Positions 1 through 10,612 of a stretch of DNA of 64,000 nt are shown piece after piece. The notes beneath the pieces are model-generated. The model was not told the DNA's origin and ran no database searches. It saw nothing but the letters and a program-made list of their open reading frames with translations. Position numbers and translations under genes: made by a program. The stretch is taken from NCBI GenBank assembly GCA_023213395.1, contig CM041465.1, positions 123,511,741 to 123,575,740 of the forward strand, given 5' to 3'. Within the stretch, counting starts at the first letter, position 1. Each line of letters starts with the position of its first letter. This DNA comes from Cycas panzhihuaensis. Its lineage: Eukaryota > Cycadophyta.

Positions 1-1317
1 CCAATTCCACTCTTTCGAAACAAACAGGCCATTCACCTCCCAAAAGAGTAATAATACCAATTGCAACTGTCAGTATTCTTATTATCTGCTGTTTACTCAT
101 AGGAATCTATTGCAGAAGCAAGTGTTTACGTTCCTCAAAAACTGTTGCACTAAAACGGGAACTCCCTGTTATTTCATATCAACAACTTATCCATGCAACA
201 CATGGATTTAGTGAGGCCAACTTGCTTGGAGTTGGTAGCTTTGGTTCAGTCTATAAAGGAATTCTAGGAAATGGCACCATGATTGCTATCAAGGTTTTTA
301 ATTTGCAGAATGAAGAGCACATTCGAAGTTTTGAAAACGAATGCAAGGTATTAAAGAAAATTCGGCACCGGAATCTTGTTAGAATCATAACCTCGTGTTC
401 AAGCCTTCATTTTAGAGCTTTGGTCCTCCAATTCATGCCAAAGGGAAGCTTGGAGAAGAATTTGTATCCTTATGACAGCAGCGAGAACGAAGATGGTAAT
501 GCTTATTCATTGAGCTTCCTCAACCGATTAAACATAGCCATTGACATAGCCCATGGCATGCAATACCTTCATCATGACTGCTATGTTCAAGTTCTGCATT
601 GTGATCTAAAGCCAAGCAACGTGCTTTTAGATGACAACATGGCAGCGCATATTACTGATTTTGGCTTGGTCCGAGTAATTTGTCCCAGCTCTGAGGATTC
701 ACTTCAGCACATGCACTTAGAGGGTCCATTGGCTGCATCGCCCCAGGTTTGCTTTTATGCTTCAAATGATCGAAATACTGTTTGTCGCTTTTCTTGCATA
801 TCTTGTGTGTATGAGTTAGTAGAATAAAAATTTGAAGATGATGGGCTTGAATACAGAGTATGGATTAGGAGGGAGGGCTTCAACAAAGGGTGATGTTTAC
901 AGTTATGGCATTCTGTTAATGGAGATGCTGACTAAAAGGAGGCCCAGGAGTTACATGTTCGCAGGAGGACTGGACCTGCAGAAGTGGGTGAGCATGGCAT
1001 TTCTTGATAGATTGCTGGATGTTGTTGACGATACCCTACTAAGTAATGTGGGTGCTGAAGGAATAGATGGGCATACCGCGTATAAATGTCTTACGGAACT
1101 CATACTTGTGGGTTTGGTGTGCACGAAGCAATTCCCTGAAGAAAGACCAAATATAAGAGATATGGTGGGAGTGCTGGAGAGTACCAGAGCAACATATCTT
1201 GGAACAACAACCGCAAGGACTACCAAATTCCCAGCAGATATATCATCTTTGTTAGAAAGCAAGACTACACACAACAACTTGGGAACATTTGATAGCCAGA
1301 GTTGCTCTACATCATAG
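1..1317 (+). pseudogene. LRR receptor-like protein kinase (subfamily XII type), 3' part, frameshifted
   Basis: The reading frame is open from base 3 and codes a transmembrane helix (about 51-117), a juxtamembrane segment and a kinase domain. The leucine-rich ectodomain would lie upstream of the window. Visible kinase motifs are the glycine loop LGVGSFGSVYKG, the AIK lysine, HCDLKPSN in the catalytic loop (Cys before Asp, so a non-RD kinase as in the FLS2/EFR/Xa21 group) and DFG. An intron starts at 747. Exon 2 carries YGLGGRASTKGDVYSYG and the C-lobe and ends at the TAG at 1315-1317. One base appears to be missing near 715-724: the exon 1 frame reads LEGPLAASPQ where the next frame gives the expected GSIGCIAPE before the intron. 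Such kinases act at the plasma membrane as immune or developmental receptors, but this copy has probably lost function. The family assignment is firm; pseudogene status is inferred. Confidence 0.85.
747..856 (+). other. kinase-domain intron, with an alternative acceptor 2 bp downstream
   Basis: The GT at 747 follows CCCCAG. The AG at 855-856 restores the conserved APE-YG junction in the ancestral frame. A second AG at 857-858 would instead keep the present exon 1 frame open into exon 2, giving SPQ joined to YGLGG. The position inside the APE glutamate codon matches the usual intron site of subfamily XII kinases. Which acceptor is used cannot be told from sequence. Confidence 0.7.
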
Positions 1318-1418
1318 TTAATGCGTAAAAAACATCAAGTTCATTTTTCAGTTTCATTGTTGCATGAATGAATGGAAAAACTGGCACAATTATCAAGTGC
1401 TAATACCTATTCACTCAA

Positions 1419-4394
1419 TGGAATCGCGTCTATGGGATGGTGACTACACTTGGTGAAGATTGGGGCAATCGACAAAAAATTCTAGAATAAAAGATACAAT
1501 CCTACAAGTGAAGGAAACACCCACACAGAGCGTTCGTGCATTGGAACGCAGGTTCAGGACCAACGAATGGCACACAACTTCCTCAAGGTGGCTCGACTTT
1601 TGGCTTGAAGGGCGAGATACACGTAAGGTATCTTGGATAACCCCAAAAGATGGAATCCTCCCATCCTTGGATGGCCAGAAAGGGAAGGGAGGCCCAACGA
1701 AGGAAAGAACTTCTGTGAGAAAGTGATATGGTATGTGTGAAATAGATACAAAAAAGAACTCCTTAGGCCGACTCACCTAAGGCAGGGCTACAAGGGAAAA
1801 AGGCAATGGCAAAAGGCCACTTACTGCTATGTGAGCGAAGGGATCTAAGTCCCGGCAAGGGTAACTAGAGTAACGTGTGTGAATAGGATGCAAAGGGTGT
1901 GTATGAAGGGATAATACAAGTGCTCTCGTTTACTTTCACAAAAGGGGACATAAAACACACTCTCACTCTCTTTTGCTTTTAAACAAGAAAGAACGAAAAC
2001 GATATTCCAAACAAGCTCAAGCATGCATACTAAGAAAATGCAAAGCTAAGGGACGTTTTGCATTCGAGTAGGAGAGGAGGGAGGTATAATCCCTATAATA
2101 TGCTCATTCCTATAAAAAGCAGCATGCAACTTGTGTATGCAAGGTGAATGTGTGCAAATTTGTTGACTACTCTTTTCCTTTTAGGCTGTTTACTATGCAA
2201 GATGATAGGCCTAATAATGACAAAAGGAAAAGAGCTACGAGAGGAGGGGAAGTACGTACCCAGAAAGTCATGTGGCCGAAGAAGATATCTTGTTCATATG
2301 CCATGCTTGCTCCCTTGTCCTTGCCCGACGCACCAATGTTGTTGAGAGACGGTATTGAAGGGGCTTCCTTACCTTCCCCGTGCAAAAGAAGAAAAGAAAA
2401 AATCGGAAAAGACAAGAGGAAACAAAGCAACTATACGAGGAAGAGAAATGAAAAGGAAAAAGACAAAGACTTACCCGGATCAAAATGCCTCTTCCTTTTC
2501 ATGAACGTTGCGATGAAACCTGCAAGTACAAAGGTTTTATTCCCCTTTCTTCAAGGGGCTGCTAGAATGCCAAGTAGGTGTATATATATATATAAAGGAA
2601 GTAAAGTGCCAAAAAGTCACAAGCGAAGTGCTGGAGACAACACAAAATTTTTAACTGACAGCTACTTCCAAACTCATCAACATAAGTCACAACAAGCAAT
2701 GAACGTAAGTAGTTAGCCTCGGAATGGCTAATCCTCTGATGTAAATACCTCCATATTGCATTTTGAGAACAAGGGTAGCAGGTTTAGACAGCCTATATGA
2801 CAGCGAATGGTAAAGGAGCAAATGGTATGGAAGTTGGAAAGGTTGTTAGTGTTACCAAAGTTGTGGTATGTAGCGTGTGCAACACCGGATGAGGGAGTGG
2901 TCAAAAGAGGGATATGACAATAGTAGTGGCTAAAAAACCCTACTAATATGGGGCTCTCAAGGTTGGAAGCAATGCAGTAAGGGGCTGCATACACTCGTTC
3001 CAGTGGTAGCCTCTTTTCTGGGGTCGTCTGGTAGCCCAAGGAAGACACAAGGAGGAGAGCAAGGAGGAGAAGGGGGATTGCCCCTTGGGAAGCCAGCCTT
3101 GTTGGGTATAGAACCCGCCGAGGCTTCCTTCACTCTCACCTTGAGAGGCTCACCTTGCATCCCTCTTGGAGAGACCAGAGAGACAGCGGAAAGAAAATGC
3201 ATATTTTAAAGGAAAACTGCAGGGAAATACCTCCTGCACAAACTAGGGAAAGACTGAAAATGAAAGATGTATGAAGGAAAACTTAGATTTCAAAGAAGTT
3301 TAAAGGAGATGATATGAGGAAAACCACGGGGAGCTACCTGATGGGCTAAGTTTGCAATAGGCTTGCCTGAAAACAGCGTAGGAGGAAGCCAATCTAGGCG
3401 CTTGCAGGAGAATTCCTGCAAATCTGAAGAAGAAAAATTGTTAGACACGTGTAGATGCAAGCTTTGAATGGTATTGTCGCTTGGTGAAGCTCGTTGATGA
3501 GATTGGCTCCATGAACCTGACCTGTAGAAGACAAAGTCTAGGTATGAATGTAGAAGATCTCAGCAGATGCAAGGCATTTCCTACAGGAGGTAGCTTGCAG
3601 AGGCAGCTGAAGAGTAGGAGAGAGAGAGTTATAAGAGCTTGTTGGAGGTTGATAGAGGAAGAAATGAGGAACTTTTTGGGCTTTATACTCAACCCTAGCC
3701 CTAATCAAGCGAATAGGGTTAGGCTAGGACTCGGGGAGCGACTAATCCACGTGGCAATTTCGCGAAAAATACGAAAATTACCACGGCGGATTAAAAAAAT
3801 AGAGGTGGACAGTCGCATCACGGTAAACTTCATAGTACTGCTAAGTTTGCAACGATGCAGAGCCAAAATGCAACAAAAAGAGAGATGAGGGTCTTGGGGG
3901 CCCTAGAAGAGGGTACCTTAGGTCTAGGAGGGACTAGCCCTCTTGTCCAAGTGGTTGGGGACAGTCCAAGTGGGCAAATGGGCTAGACTAGATAGGGCAT
4001 TGAAAGGTAGGGTTCCCAAGAAACCTATGGACGGACACAAAAATGCCAACCACTCCTAACGGAATGTTAGGGGCTGCAGTATGACGAGAAAGGTGTGAGT
4101 GGATCACACAAATTGGTCGATGTTCGAGGCGATGTGGAGGTGCAACAGAGGGTTGTAAAGTGCCATAGGGATGTATGCCTCACAGAGAAGCATGTCCCGC
4201 GGGTCGTCGAGGCTAGGGACATGCAACATGATCAAGCAAGGTGCATAACAATCGTAAAAATGAGCCAATCAATCATGTAATGAATCAAGCAACGCTTCAA
4301 TTTACCTCCTGAAATGACTAAGAAGGGAGATAGAAACATACATGTGCTTACCTGAGTTGACTCGTCCATACCCATTCCCAGTAGCTGGAAAACA
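1419..4394 (-). repeat. 3' LTR of the Tat element
   Basis: This 2976-bp LTR aligns end to end with 13742-17466. Homology begins abruptly at TGGAATCGC and stops at GGAAAACA just before the purine tract. It holds only a short TA run (2581-2594) where the other copy has a 769-bp microsatellite. A minus-strand TATA-like GTATAAA (3682-3688) is conserved in both copies. Small open frames inside are not shared as proteins and look accidental. Confidence 0.93.
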
Positions 4395-4404
4395 CTACCC
4401 CCTT
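4395..4404 (-). other. polypurine tract of the Tat element
   Basis: On the minus strand the bases directly before the 3' LTR read AAGGGGGTAG. This is the expected position for the primer of plus-strand DNA synthesis and confirms the leftward orientation. Confidence 0.75.
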
Positions 4405-4779
4405 GGTGACAGAGCCTCGCTGCTCGGAAGCACAACACAATGGTGAATGCTGGCACCAAAACTATTAGTAACATATGTACATATAACAACACAATCATGA
4501 TAAAAGCCAAGGGTGCCAGTGAGTGTCGTGGTGGAATACGTGGATGCAGGGACAGGAGTGGAGACAACATAGGGGTTGCCTATGCGCCACTCTGAAGTCA
4601 ACTGGAAATCATAATAGATGAGAGGAATGTCCCTATCATAGGAGTACAAGAAGAGAGATGATGATCACAAGCAGTAGGGTGAATGAACAAACCTGGTGGT
4701 CGTTATAGTTTAACCTCATCAGCAGCCATCTTTCAGAGGTGCGAACAGATTGCAATGTGAAGTGCAAGACGACCCGAGA

Positions 4780-5255
4780 CTTAGGCACTTGGGCGACTGG
4801 ACAAGTCTCTCAAGGTGGGTCATTAACAGGGAAAGGCAACGCTCAAGGATGAAGCGAACGAGACTGTCTGACTCAGCGTTGAGGGCCCGTGGGATGTGTC
4901 AGATGTCGACAGATGAAAAACAAGCTAATAGGGACCTGGTGGCTGAACCAAGGGCTCTCAAGTGTGGGCATCGCACCTGATAGACCTGGGTGAGATGGGA
5001 CACCACAACCTGAGAGTCGCAAAAGATGATGATGGCTCTGTGGTAGAAACAGAGTGCATCAGTGAGGGCTTTGATAATGGCCGTGTACTTGACTTCATTA
5101 TTAGTGGTCTTAGGGAGAAAGATTCTGAAACACAAGAAGTCATGTCCTGAAGGGTCACAAAAAATCCACGTGATGGCGAAAGAACCAGAATTGCCACGGC
5201 TTTCGCTGTCGGTGAAGATGAAAAGTGCCATGGATGAAAAGAGAGGTGCCTCCAT
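4780..5255 (-). pseudogene. second, plant/archaeal-type RNase H domain of the Tat element
   Basis: The minus-strand frame reads FTDSESRGN near residue 16, then TNNEVKY (Glu 54) and FCDSQVVV (Asp 80), followed by YQVRCPHLRAL. After a stop at 4896-4898 it continues with HIPRALNAESDSL. These are the four acidic positions and the flanking signature of RNase HI of the RVT_3/archaeal-like type, which the Tat lineage is known to have gained in addition to its normal RNase H. In usual Tat elements it sits between RNase H and integrase. Here that site (about 10300-10600) lacks it, and the domain lies some 4 kb further on, just before the 3' LTR. The role would be degrading RNA in RNA:DNA hybrids. The domain identity is well supported; whether it belonged to pol or to a separate ORF is unknown. 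Confidence 0.75.
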
Positions 5256-5770
5256 AGAAGAAATGTGATAGGGTCAGTGGTGCCGAGAGGACACAATGAT
5301 GTGGAGTAGCTGTGAGGGACTTGAATAGCTGGCGATGAAGGCCATAAAGGGAAGGAGGATCCAACAATGAGGCTACCCGAGGGCGGAGTGGACTATCCAG
5401 CCAACGAGGAAGAACGGGCAGTGAAAAGGCCTCTCTAGGGTTCCAAAAAGCAGTCCTAAATGGAGAGGTCGCTCCCTTTGGGAGCCGCAGAAGTGCGAAC
5501 GAGCAGCAAAAACAAATCCAGGAAGGCGAAACGAGCTAGACAAGTATAAACTTAGGTATACATGGAGGTGGCACACAAAACAAGGTAGAAGGGGCCTCGT
5601 GGAGGCAGGTGAATAAGTGCCATAAATATACTTATGAGAATAAGCGAAATGGAGGTCACGGGGGCGAAATGGGAGCCAGGGCCAGAAAGCAATAGTGATA
5701 AGGGACAAGAAATGGCCCTAAGGGCTGTCACGGCGATGAAAATGGAGGAAGTGCCTCTCGGGGGCCCCGC

Positions 5771-5779
5771 CTATATAAG
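5771..5779 (+). promoter_or_regulatory. TATA-like box upstream of the opposite-strand gene
   Basis: CTATATAAGG lies in an otherwise GC-rich stretch, about 650 bp before the coding homology that begins near 6424 on the same strand. Its sequence and setting fit a plant core promoter for that gene. No transcript evidence is available. Confidence 0.4.
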
Positions 5780-7356
5780 GAAAACTCGATGAAAATGGAA
5801 TTCATTTTCACGAGCTCGCGAACGATTCAAAGCCATTTCTCCTACGCAGCGGAGCACTACTCAACTTTGGAGACACACAGAAAGAGATCAGACCATTGGA
5901 TCGAGGCGAGAGGACAGCCAGCGAGACCAGGATGACGAGATGACGGTCACGAGGCCAGATCTAGTGAGTGGATCACCTGTTCCCTAGCCCATCTTGTGAT
6001 TTGAATTTCATTGCTTATTGTTATTTTTCTTAGAGTAGTTTTGGGCCCCTTAAGGGTAAATAGTGATCTTCTAGAGTCTGAATTGGATCCAGGGAGATGG
6101 AGGACTGGGGCATTAGGCAGCCCTGGTCCCAGTAAGCTAGAGCAAGGCCCGCCTGGGTAAAAATTTTTGGTTTTTTGGGTGGGAAACCCCCTATTTTGAG
6201 GGGGTGACATTCACACCAGGCAAAGATCGCAGTGTCCCGATTTTTGCCGTGGGGCCCTGATTGTAGGGTGACCCGAGCTAAACTCCACAGTACCGCGAAG
6301 TTTAGTGCGGTGCAAAGGCACACTAGCTGAGAAAACAAAAAGATGGTCCAAAGGAGAGCTAGATATCGATCTGAGAGGAGTGAGAGTCAGTCCTAATAGC
6401 CAACAGGTAGATTTAGACAGGTTTTGATTGATTTTTGGGGTATTTTACAGGTAGTTATCGCAGTAGAGAATTGTGAGAACATAGGGATGACGATGCTGAG
6501 CTTTGTAAAGATGATGTCCCATGGGGACAAACAAGTATTAGTGAGATGTGGCCTACTAAAGGTCACACAGATGCCACGGTACATATCAGATCAGCACTTC
6601 TTGGTAAATGTAGTCTCGCATTGGGACAGGCGGAGGCACGTGTCCCACCTCCCCCAAGTGGTGGACGTCACAGTCACGTCGGGAGACATTAAGAGGATCC
6701 TGGGGGTACCTACGGCGGGACAACCAACATCACTTGGGGCACTGCCTAGTAATGAGGCAGTGCATAGGGAGGCAACAACATTCTTTACAGGACATGATAG
6801 GTGGGAGAGGAGAGGCATACCTTTACAGACTATGGTCATGTCTAGAGTTCATTGAGTGAGGAAGTTGATTACTTTGTGCATTCTATTCCAGATATCTCAG
6901 AAACAAAACTATAGAGACATACTCGGCGGGTGGATGGACATAGTGAGGAGATGCAAGGTCAGGGAGAGGCTAGATTGGGCCACCTTGATAGCAGCAAACT
7001 TAGTCGCTCAGTTGGATGCTATCAAGGTGGTAGGGAGAGGAGGATTATCTTACAACACGTTACTGCAGTGCTGGTTTTTTGATCACTTTGGAGCGGTGGC
7101 ACCCACAGGAGGGTCACACCCCATCTCAGAGTGGGCTCGCATGGTCCATAGGTGGTAGACTTGGTTTAGAGGGACCGAGGACCAGGCACATATCTGTCGC
7201 TCGGTGGAGGCTACATCGCTGGACCTCCTCACCATGGCCAACTACATATCTGATCCATATCGAGGGGTGAGGTGGAGCAACGATGACGACGCAAGAAAAG
7301 CGAGAGTCGCCCCTAGTGATGATGATGATGATGAGGATAAGGGCGGTGATGGGGCA

Positions 7357-7446
7357 GGCCCATCTAGAGCAATAGGTGGAGAGGTAGGACCTTCAGGAGC
7401 TGCAGGAGGAGAGGCAGGACTGTCGGGAGCTGTAGGAGGAGAGGCG
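7357..7446 (+). repeat. 30-bp coding tandem repeat (three copies)
   Basis: Three consecutive 30-bp units encode GPSRAIGGEV, GPSGAAGGEA and GLSGAVGGEA. The unit is in frame with the opposite-strand gene, which gives a flexible Gly/Glu-rich linker after an acidic Asp run. The third-position changes among units suggest that the array is not recent. Confidence 0.8.
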
Positions 7447-7644
7447 GGTCCACAGATACGAGCCCAGAGATTGATGATAGTGAGGAGACCCAGAGCAGCA
7501 ACAACACTAATAGAGGAGGGTGGAGATGCCCTAGTAGTCCAGGAAGTCGTTGAGGTGGTACCAGAGGAGGAGGAGGTACCAGCAACTGGTGGAGTACTTG
7601 AGGAAGAGGTCATCGTCCAAGTCGAGGAGTCAGCGCCCCAACAG

Positions 7645-7755
7645 GTGAGACGCTACCTTTTCCTGTCATCTTTCGATTGCCAAATATCTAGATATTTGAT
7701 TTTATTTCATGTATATGGATACATATACTGACACGTGGCATGTTGGACTTCGCAG
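7645..7755 (+). other. predicted GT-AG intron in the opposite-strand gene
   Basis: The donor CAACAG/GTGAGA and acceptor CTTCGCAG/GAG flank 111 bp of T-rich DNA between two stretches that still look coding. Exon 1 ends in phase 0 at 7644. The exon 2 frame has since been shifted, since the frame giving LVEAVVREMFP is not the phase 0 one. A spliceable intron on this strand would mark the gene as separate from the minus-strand genomic RNA. Confidence 0.5.
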
Positions 7756-7968
7756 GAGCGACGAAGATACATAGATTGGTGGAGGCGGTAGTCCGAGAGA
7801 TGTTCCCCCAGGCTTACGTAGAAGGGCAACCTCCCATCTATGCGGGAGAGGAGCCGCGATCGGTAGGGGCTCATACAGTAGCATTTGCCTCGTTGGTTAG
7901 GGCGAGGGATGTATAGATAGCAAAGTCCCAAGGCACGAGGCACGCATGGGATGGCTACAAGGAGAGCT

Positions 7969-8024
7969 GGATGAGACCCGAGTTGAGAGGGATGTTGGAT
8001 GAGACCCGAGTTGAGAGGGATGCT
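7969..8024 (+). repeat. 28-bp tandem duplication
   Basis: The 28-bp unit starting GGATGAGACCCGAG occurs at 7969 and again at 7997, virtually unchanged. Because 28 is not a multiple of three, it shifts the reading frame of the opposite-strand gene here. Confidence 0.85.
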
Positions 8025-8403
8025 CATGAGGCCTGCATGTGTGTTGGAGGCCTGTGGAGGAGCAGATGGAGACACCGAGAGTTGTATCAGGATGGCAGTG
8101 CTAGAGGAGCATCTCCAAGGGATGGAGGAGAGAATCTGAGGTATGGAGGAGAGATTTCGTGGGGTGGAGAGTGAGAGAGATCATATCTAGGCATGCTACG
8201 ATTAATTGGTAGACCAGGTAGCGTCGAGATCCTCATGGAGCAGGACACACACCCACATGGTGACGACAACCACGAGGAGGCCCCGAGACGAGGTGAGCGA
8301 GGCAGGGAACTCCCAGAGGCGCATGAGGAGTCTAGGAGGCATGTGGTCCCCAGGAGAGGGATCATATAGACCGAGAGATGATACCCCAGGAGTAGGGCAA
8401 CTG

Positions 8404-9174
8404 TAAAGAGTAGGGTATAGTAGTTTTGACTTGACAGGGGAAAGCAATGGACCTCCAAGGAGTCGCCATATATTGCCACATGATTGTACTCCTCCCTGCA
8501 AGGATTCTGGCTTCTCGCAGATGATGTACCATCCCACTTGTATGATATGACACACAATGATTTTATGTATATAGACGGGGTCGTTGGTACCCCATTTGGT
8601 ATATACTGATGTGTATGATGAAACATGATGATGGATGATGTATGTTTATTTTTATATTCATGTATGTATATGTATATGTGTGAGTGTGTGTGCATGAACG
8701 GGGAGCTATGGATCATGATGTTTGAGTTAGTTATCACATGGTTTGTGTTATGAGATTTGTTTGAGTTATACACATTTCCTTTTATGCAGGGCCACATACC
8801 TAGCAGGCGCATACATGATCACCATGAGTGTCAGCGATAGACTTATGTGAGGCTAGGAAGTAGGGTGGCATACATGTCCACGTGGGAGCATAGCGGCATA
8901 TCCAAAGGAAGCGCTAGCGAAGGGGGAGTAACAATATTTTACGTGCCATCCTAGTCGGAGAATGTACCTAAACCCAGGAGTGATTGGGACAATACACCCA
9001 AATAGGAGGACAGGGCCCCCAAAAAAAGGAGGACGGGGGGTTTTGCGAGAGGAACCCAAAAGAAACAAGGAGGCCACCCTAAGCCACCATTCCAGTTGTG
9101 GCTAGGGTGAATGGGGACGCGTCTAGGATGGTAGTTTAAGCTCATTTCAGAGCGTAAAGAAGATAGTGACATAG
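8404..9174. other. spacer between opposite-strand gene and integrase end
   Basis: This stretch would be the 3' flank of both converging genes. It is rich in TG/TA runs near 8640-8700, and I see no domain in any frame. The open frames over it on the minus strand have no recognisable motif. Confidence 0.5.
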
Positions 9175-10600
9175 TCACGCATAGAATTTTTTTAGGAATT
9201 TCCCATTCACATCCTTCTCGAATTCGAGACCCTCCAGGGTGGTGATCCTATAAGCGTCATTCTCAAGACTCTGGAGAATGACAAAAGGGCCAACCCTTTT
9301 GGGTCCAAATTTGGTCAAGCGATCGTGGAGATATTCCAGGTTGAGGACATGGTCCTTGGGATGTAAAGGATAGGAACAAAGATTTTTATCGTAAGTCCTT
9401 CGTGCCCTAGCCTTAGAGGCGAGGTTGGCTTGGTAGGCGGCCAAGTGTTTCTCATCCAAGGCCTTGAGGTCTAGGAGGCAAGCTTGATGGATAGACTCCT
9501 CGTCGACAAGACCTTGGAGAGAGACCCATAGAGAAAGAATCTCCACTTCCAATGGGAGAACCGCCTCTGTCCCATAGACTAGGGAGAAAGGAGTCGTTCT
9601 CGTAGTAGTACGGATAGACGTGTGATACGCCCATAGGGCAGAAGGGAGCTGGAGGTGCCAATCTCTTTGAGATTGGGCAACAATTTTCTTTAAGATATTT
9701 ATAAGAGTTTTATTAAATGATTCCACCCGGCCATTAGCTTGGGGATAGTAAGGAGAGGAAGTTTTATGAGAAATATGGAATTTCTCGCAAAGCTCATCTA
9801 TCTCCTTGTTACAAAAAGGAGTTCTGTTGTCCATGATCAGGACATCGGGAACCCCGAAGTGACAGATGATATACTGGCAAACGAAGGTGGCTATCGTTTT
9901 ACCAAGAGTGGTAGTAAAAGGAATGGCTTCCGCCTATTTAGTAAAGTACTCCGTAGCAGTCAAGATAAACTTGTGCTGTAATGAAGAGGATGGCGTTATG
10001 GCTCCAATGAGGTCCAACCCCCATTGGGAGAAGGGCTATGGAGATATAATGGGGTGGAGAGCCTCGGAAGGCAAGTGAGTGATGTTAGCATGTTCCTGGC
10101 ATCGCCGACATCTCAAGGCGTAAGCATGGGCGTCCTTAAAGAGGGATGACCAATAATATCTCATACAGAGGATCCTTTGGGCCATGGATTGGCCCTTGCA
10201 AATGTCATGGTGGTATTTGCGGAGTATCTGGTCTGCTTCGTTAGGAGCGACACAATGAAAAAGGATCCTATCGAAGGATCTCTTGTATAGTACTTCACCC
10301 ATAAGAAAGTACTGTCTAGCAGTAGCCTGAATACGAGACTTAACTTTATCGCTAGCGTCAAGGCGACATTGTTGTTAAGTAAGATATTGCATGATGTTCC
10401 CATACCACTCGCTATCCGCAAGCAGATGAGAAGGAAGGTCCTGAACGACCAAGATAGGCTCATCAGGAAGAGAGTCATCAATAGGAAGATCTAAAGGGTT
10501 CAGGATAGGAGTGTCGGCGAGTTGCTTGACCATTACCATCCCCTTCTTTGATTTCTTGTTAACGATGTGAAGATCAAACTCTTGAAAGAGGATGACCCAC
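9175..10600 (-). pseudogene. Tat integrase (zinc-binding, catalytic core, C-terminal part)
   Basis: From 10580 downward the frame carries the end of RNase H (FQEFDLHIV), then RKYHHD and CRRCQEH of the HHCC zinc finger (about 10060-10230). The DDE core follows, with GLDLIG near 10010, MDNRTPF near 9830 and NGRVESF near 9730, so all three catalytic residues are present. The C-terminal part ends at KKFYA and the stop at 9175. Two in-frame TAG stops fall where Trp is expected (before PFSQWGLDLIG and in EYFTK-AEA), and a TAA lies near 10376. The enzyme would insert the cDNA into chromosomes. No chromodomain is seen, as expected for Tat. Confidence 0.9.
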
Positions 10601-10612
10601 TTGCCCCCACCG

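Larger units (their letters stand above)
6424..8403 (+). pseudogene. opposite-strand gene inside the Tat element, possibly plant-mobile-domain-like
   Basis: One frame runs from 6424 to 7644 with only two stops, TGA at 6853 and TAG at 7156. Its first half contains DVTVTSGDIKRILGVPTAG, which recalls the HLP-x-G-E-V-T-x-T-x-x-D-x-x-x-x-L-G-x-P signature of plant mobile domain proteins, and later RERLDWATLIAANL and a conserved-looking WFFDHF block. Next come an acidic Asp run and three 10-residue GGEAGPSGA-type repeats. A GT-AG intron follows at 7645-7755. Downstream frames hold helical, charged segments (LVEAVVREMFP, DETRVERDAHEA) with several frameshifts. The gene is opposite to gag-pol, in the place where many plant Tat elements carry extra, often antisense ORFs. 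The function is unknown and the domain match is by eye only. Confidence 0.55.

Noticed and set aside
1460-1726. ORF present in both LTRs of the Tat element (also 13783-14049)
   Set aside because: Duplication follows from the LTR pair. The amino-acid differences show no sign of coding constraint and there is no known domain.
3003-3209. Gly-rich short ORF in the LTR
   Set aside because: It is short, lacks motifs, and its frame is not clearly better conserved than flanking LTR sequence.
7242-7613. Ser/Pro-rich minus-strand ORF
   Set aside because: It is the antisense shadow of the Gly/Glu repeat region of the opposite-strand gene.
8087-8812. 241-codon minus-strand ORF in the Tat element
   Set aside because: It overlaps the opposite-strand gene and TG/TA-rich spacer, shows no domain, and does not belong to the gag-pol frame.
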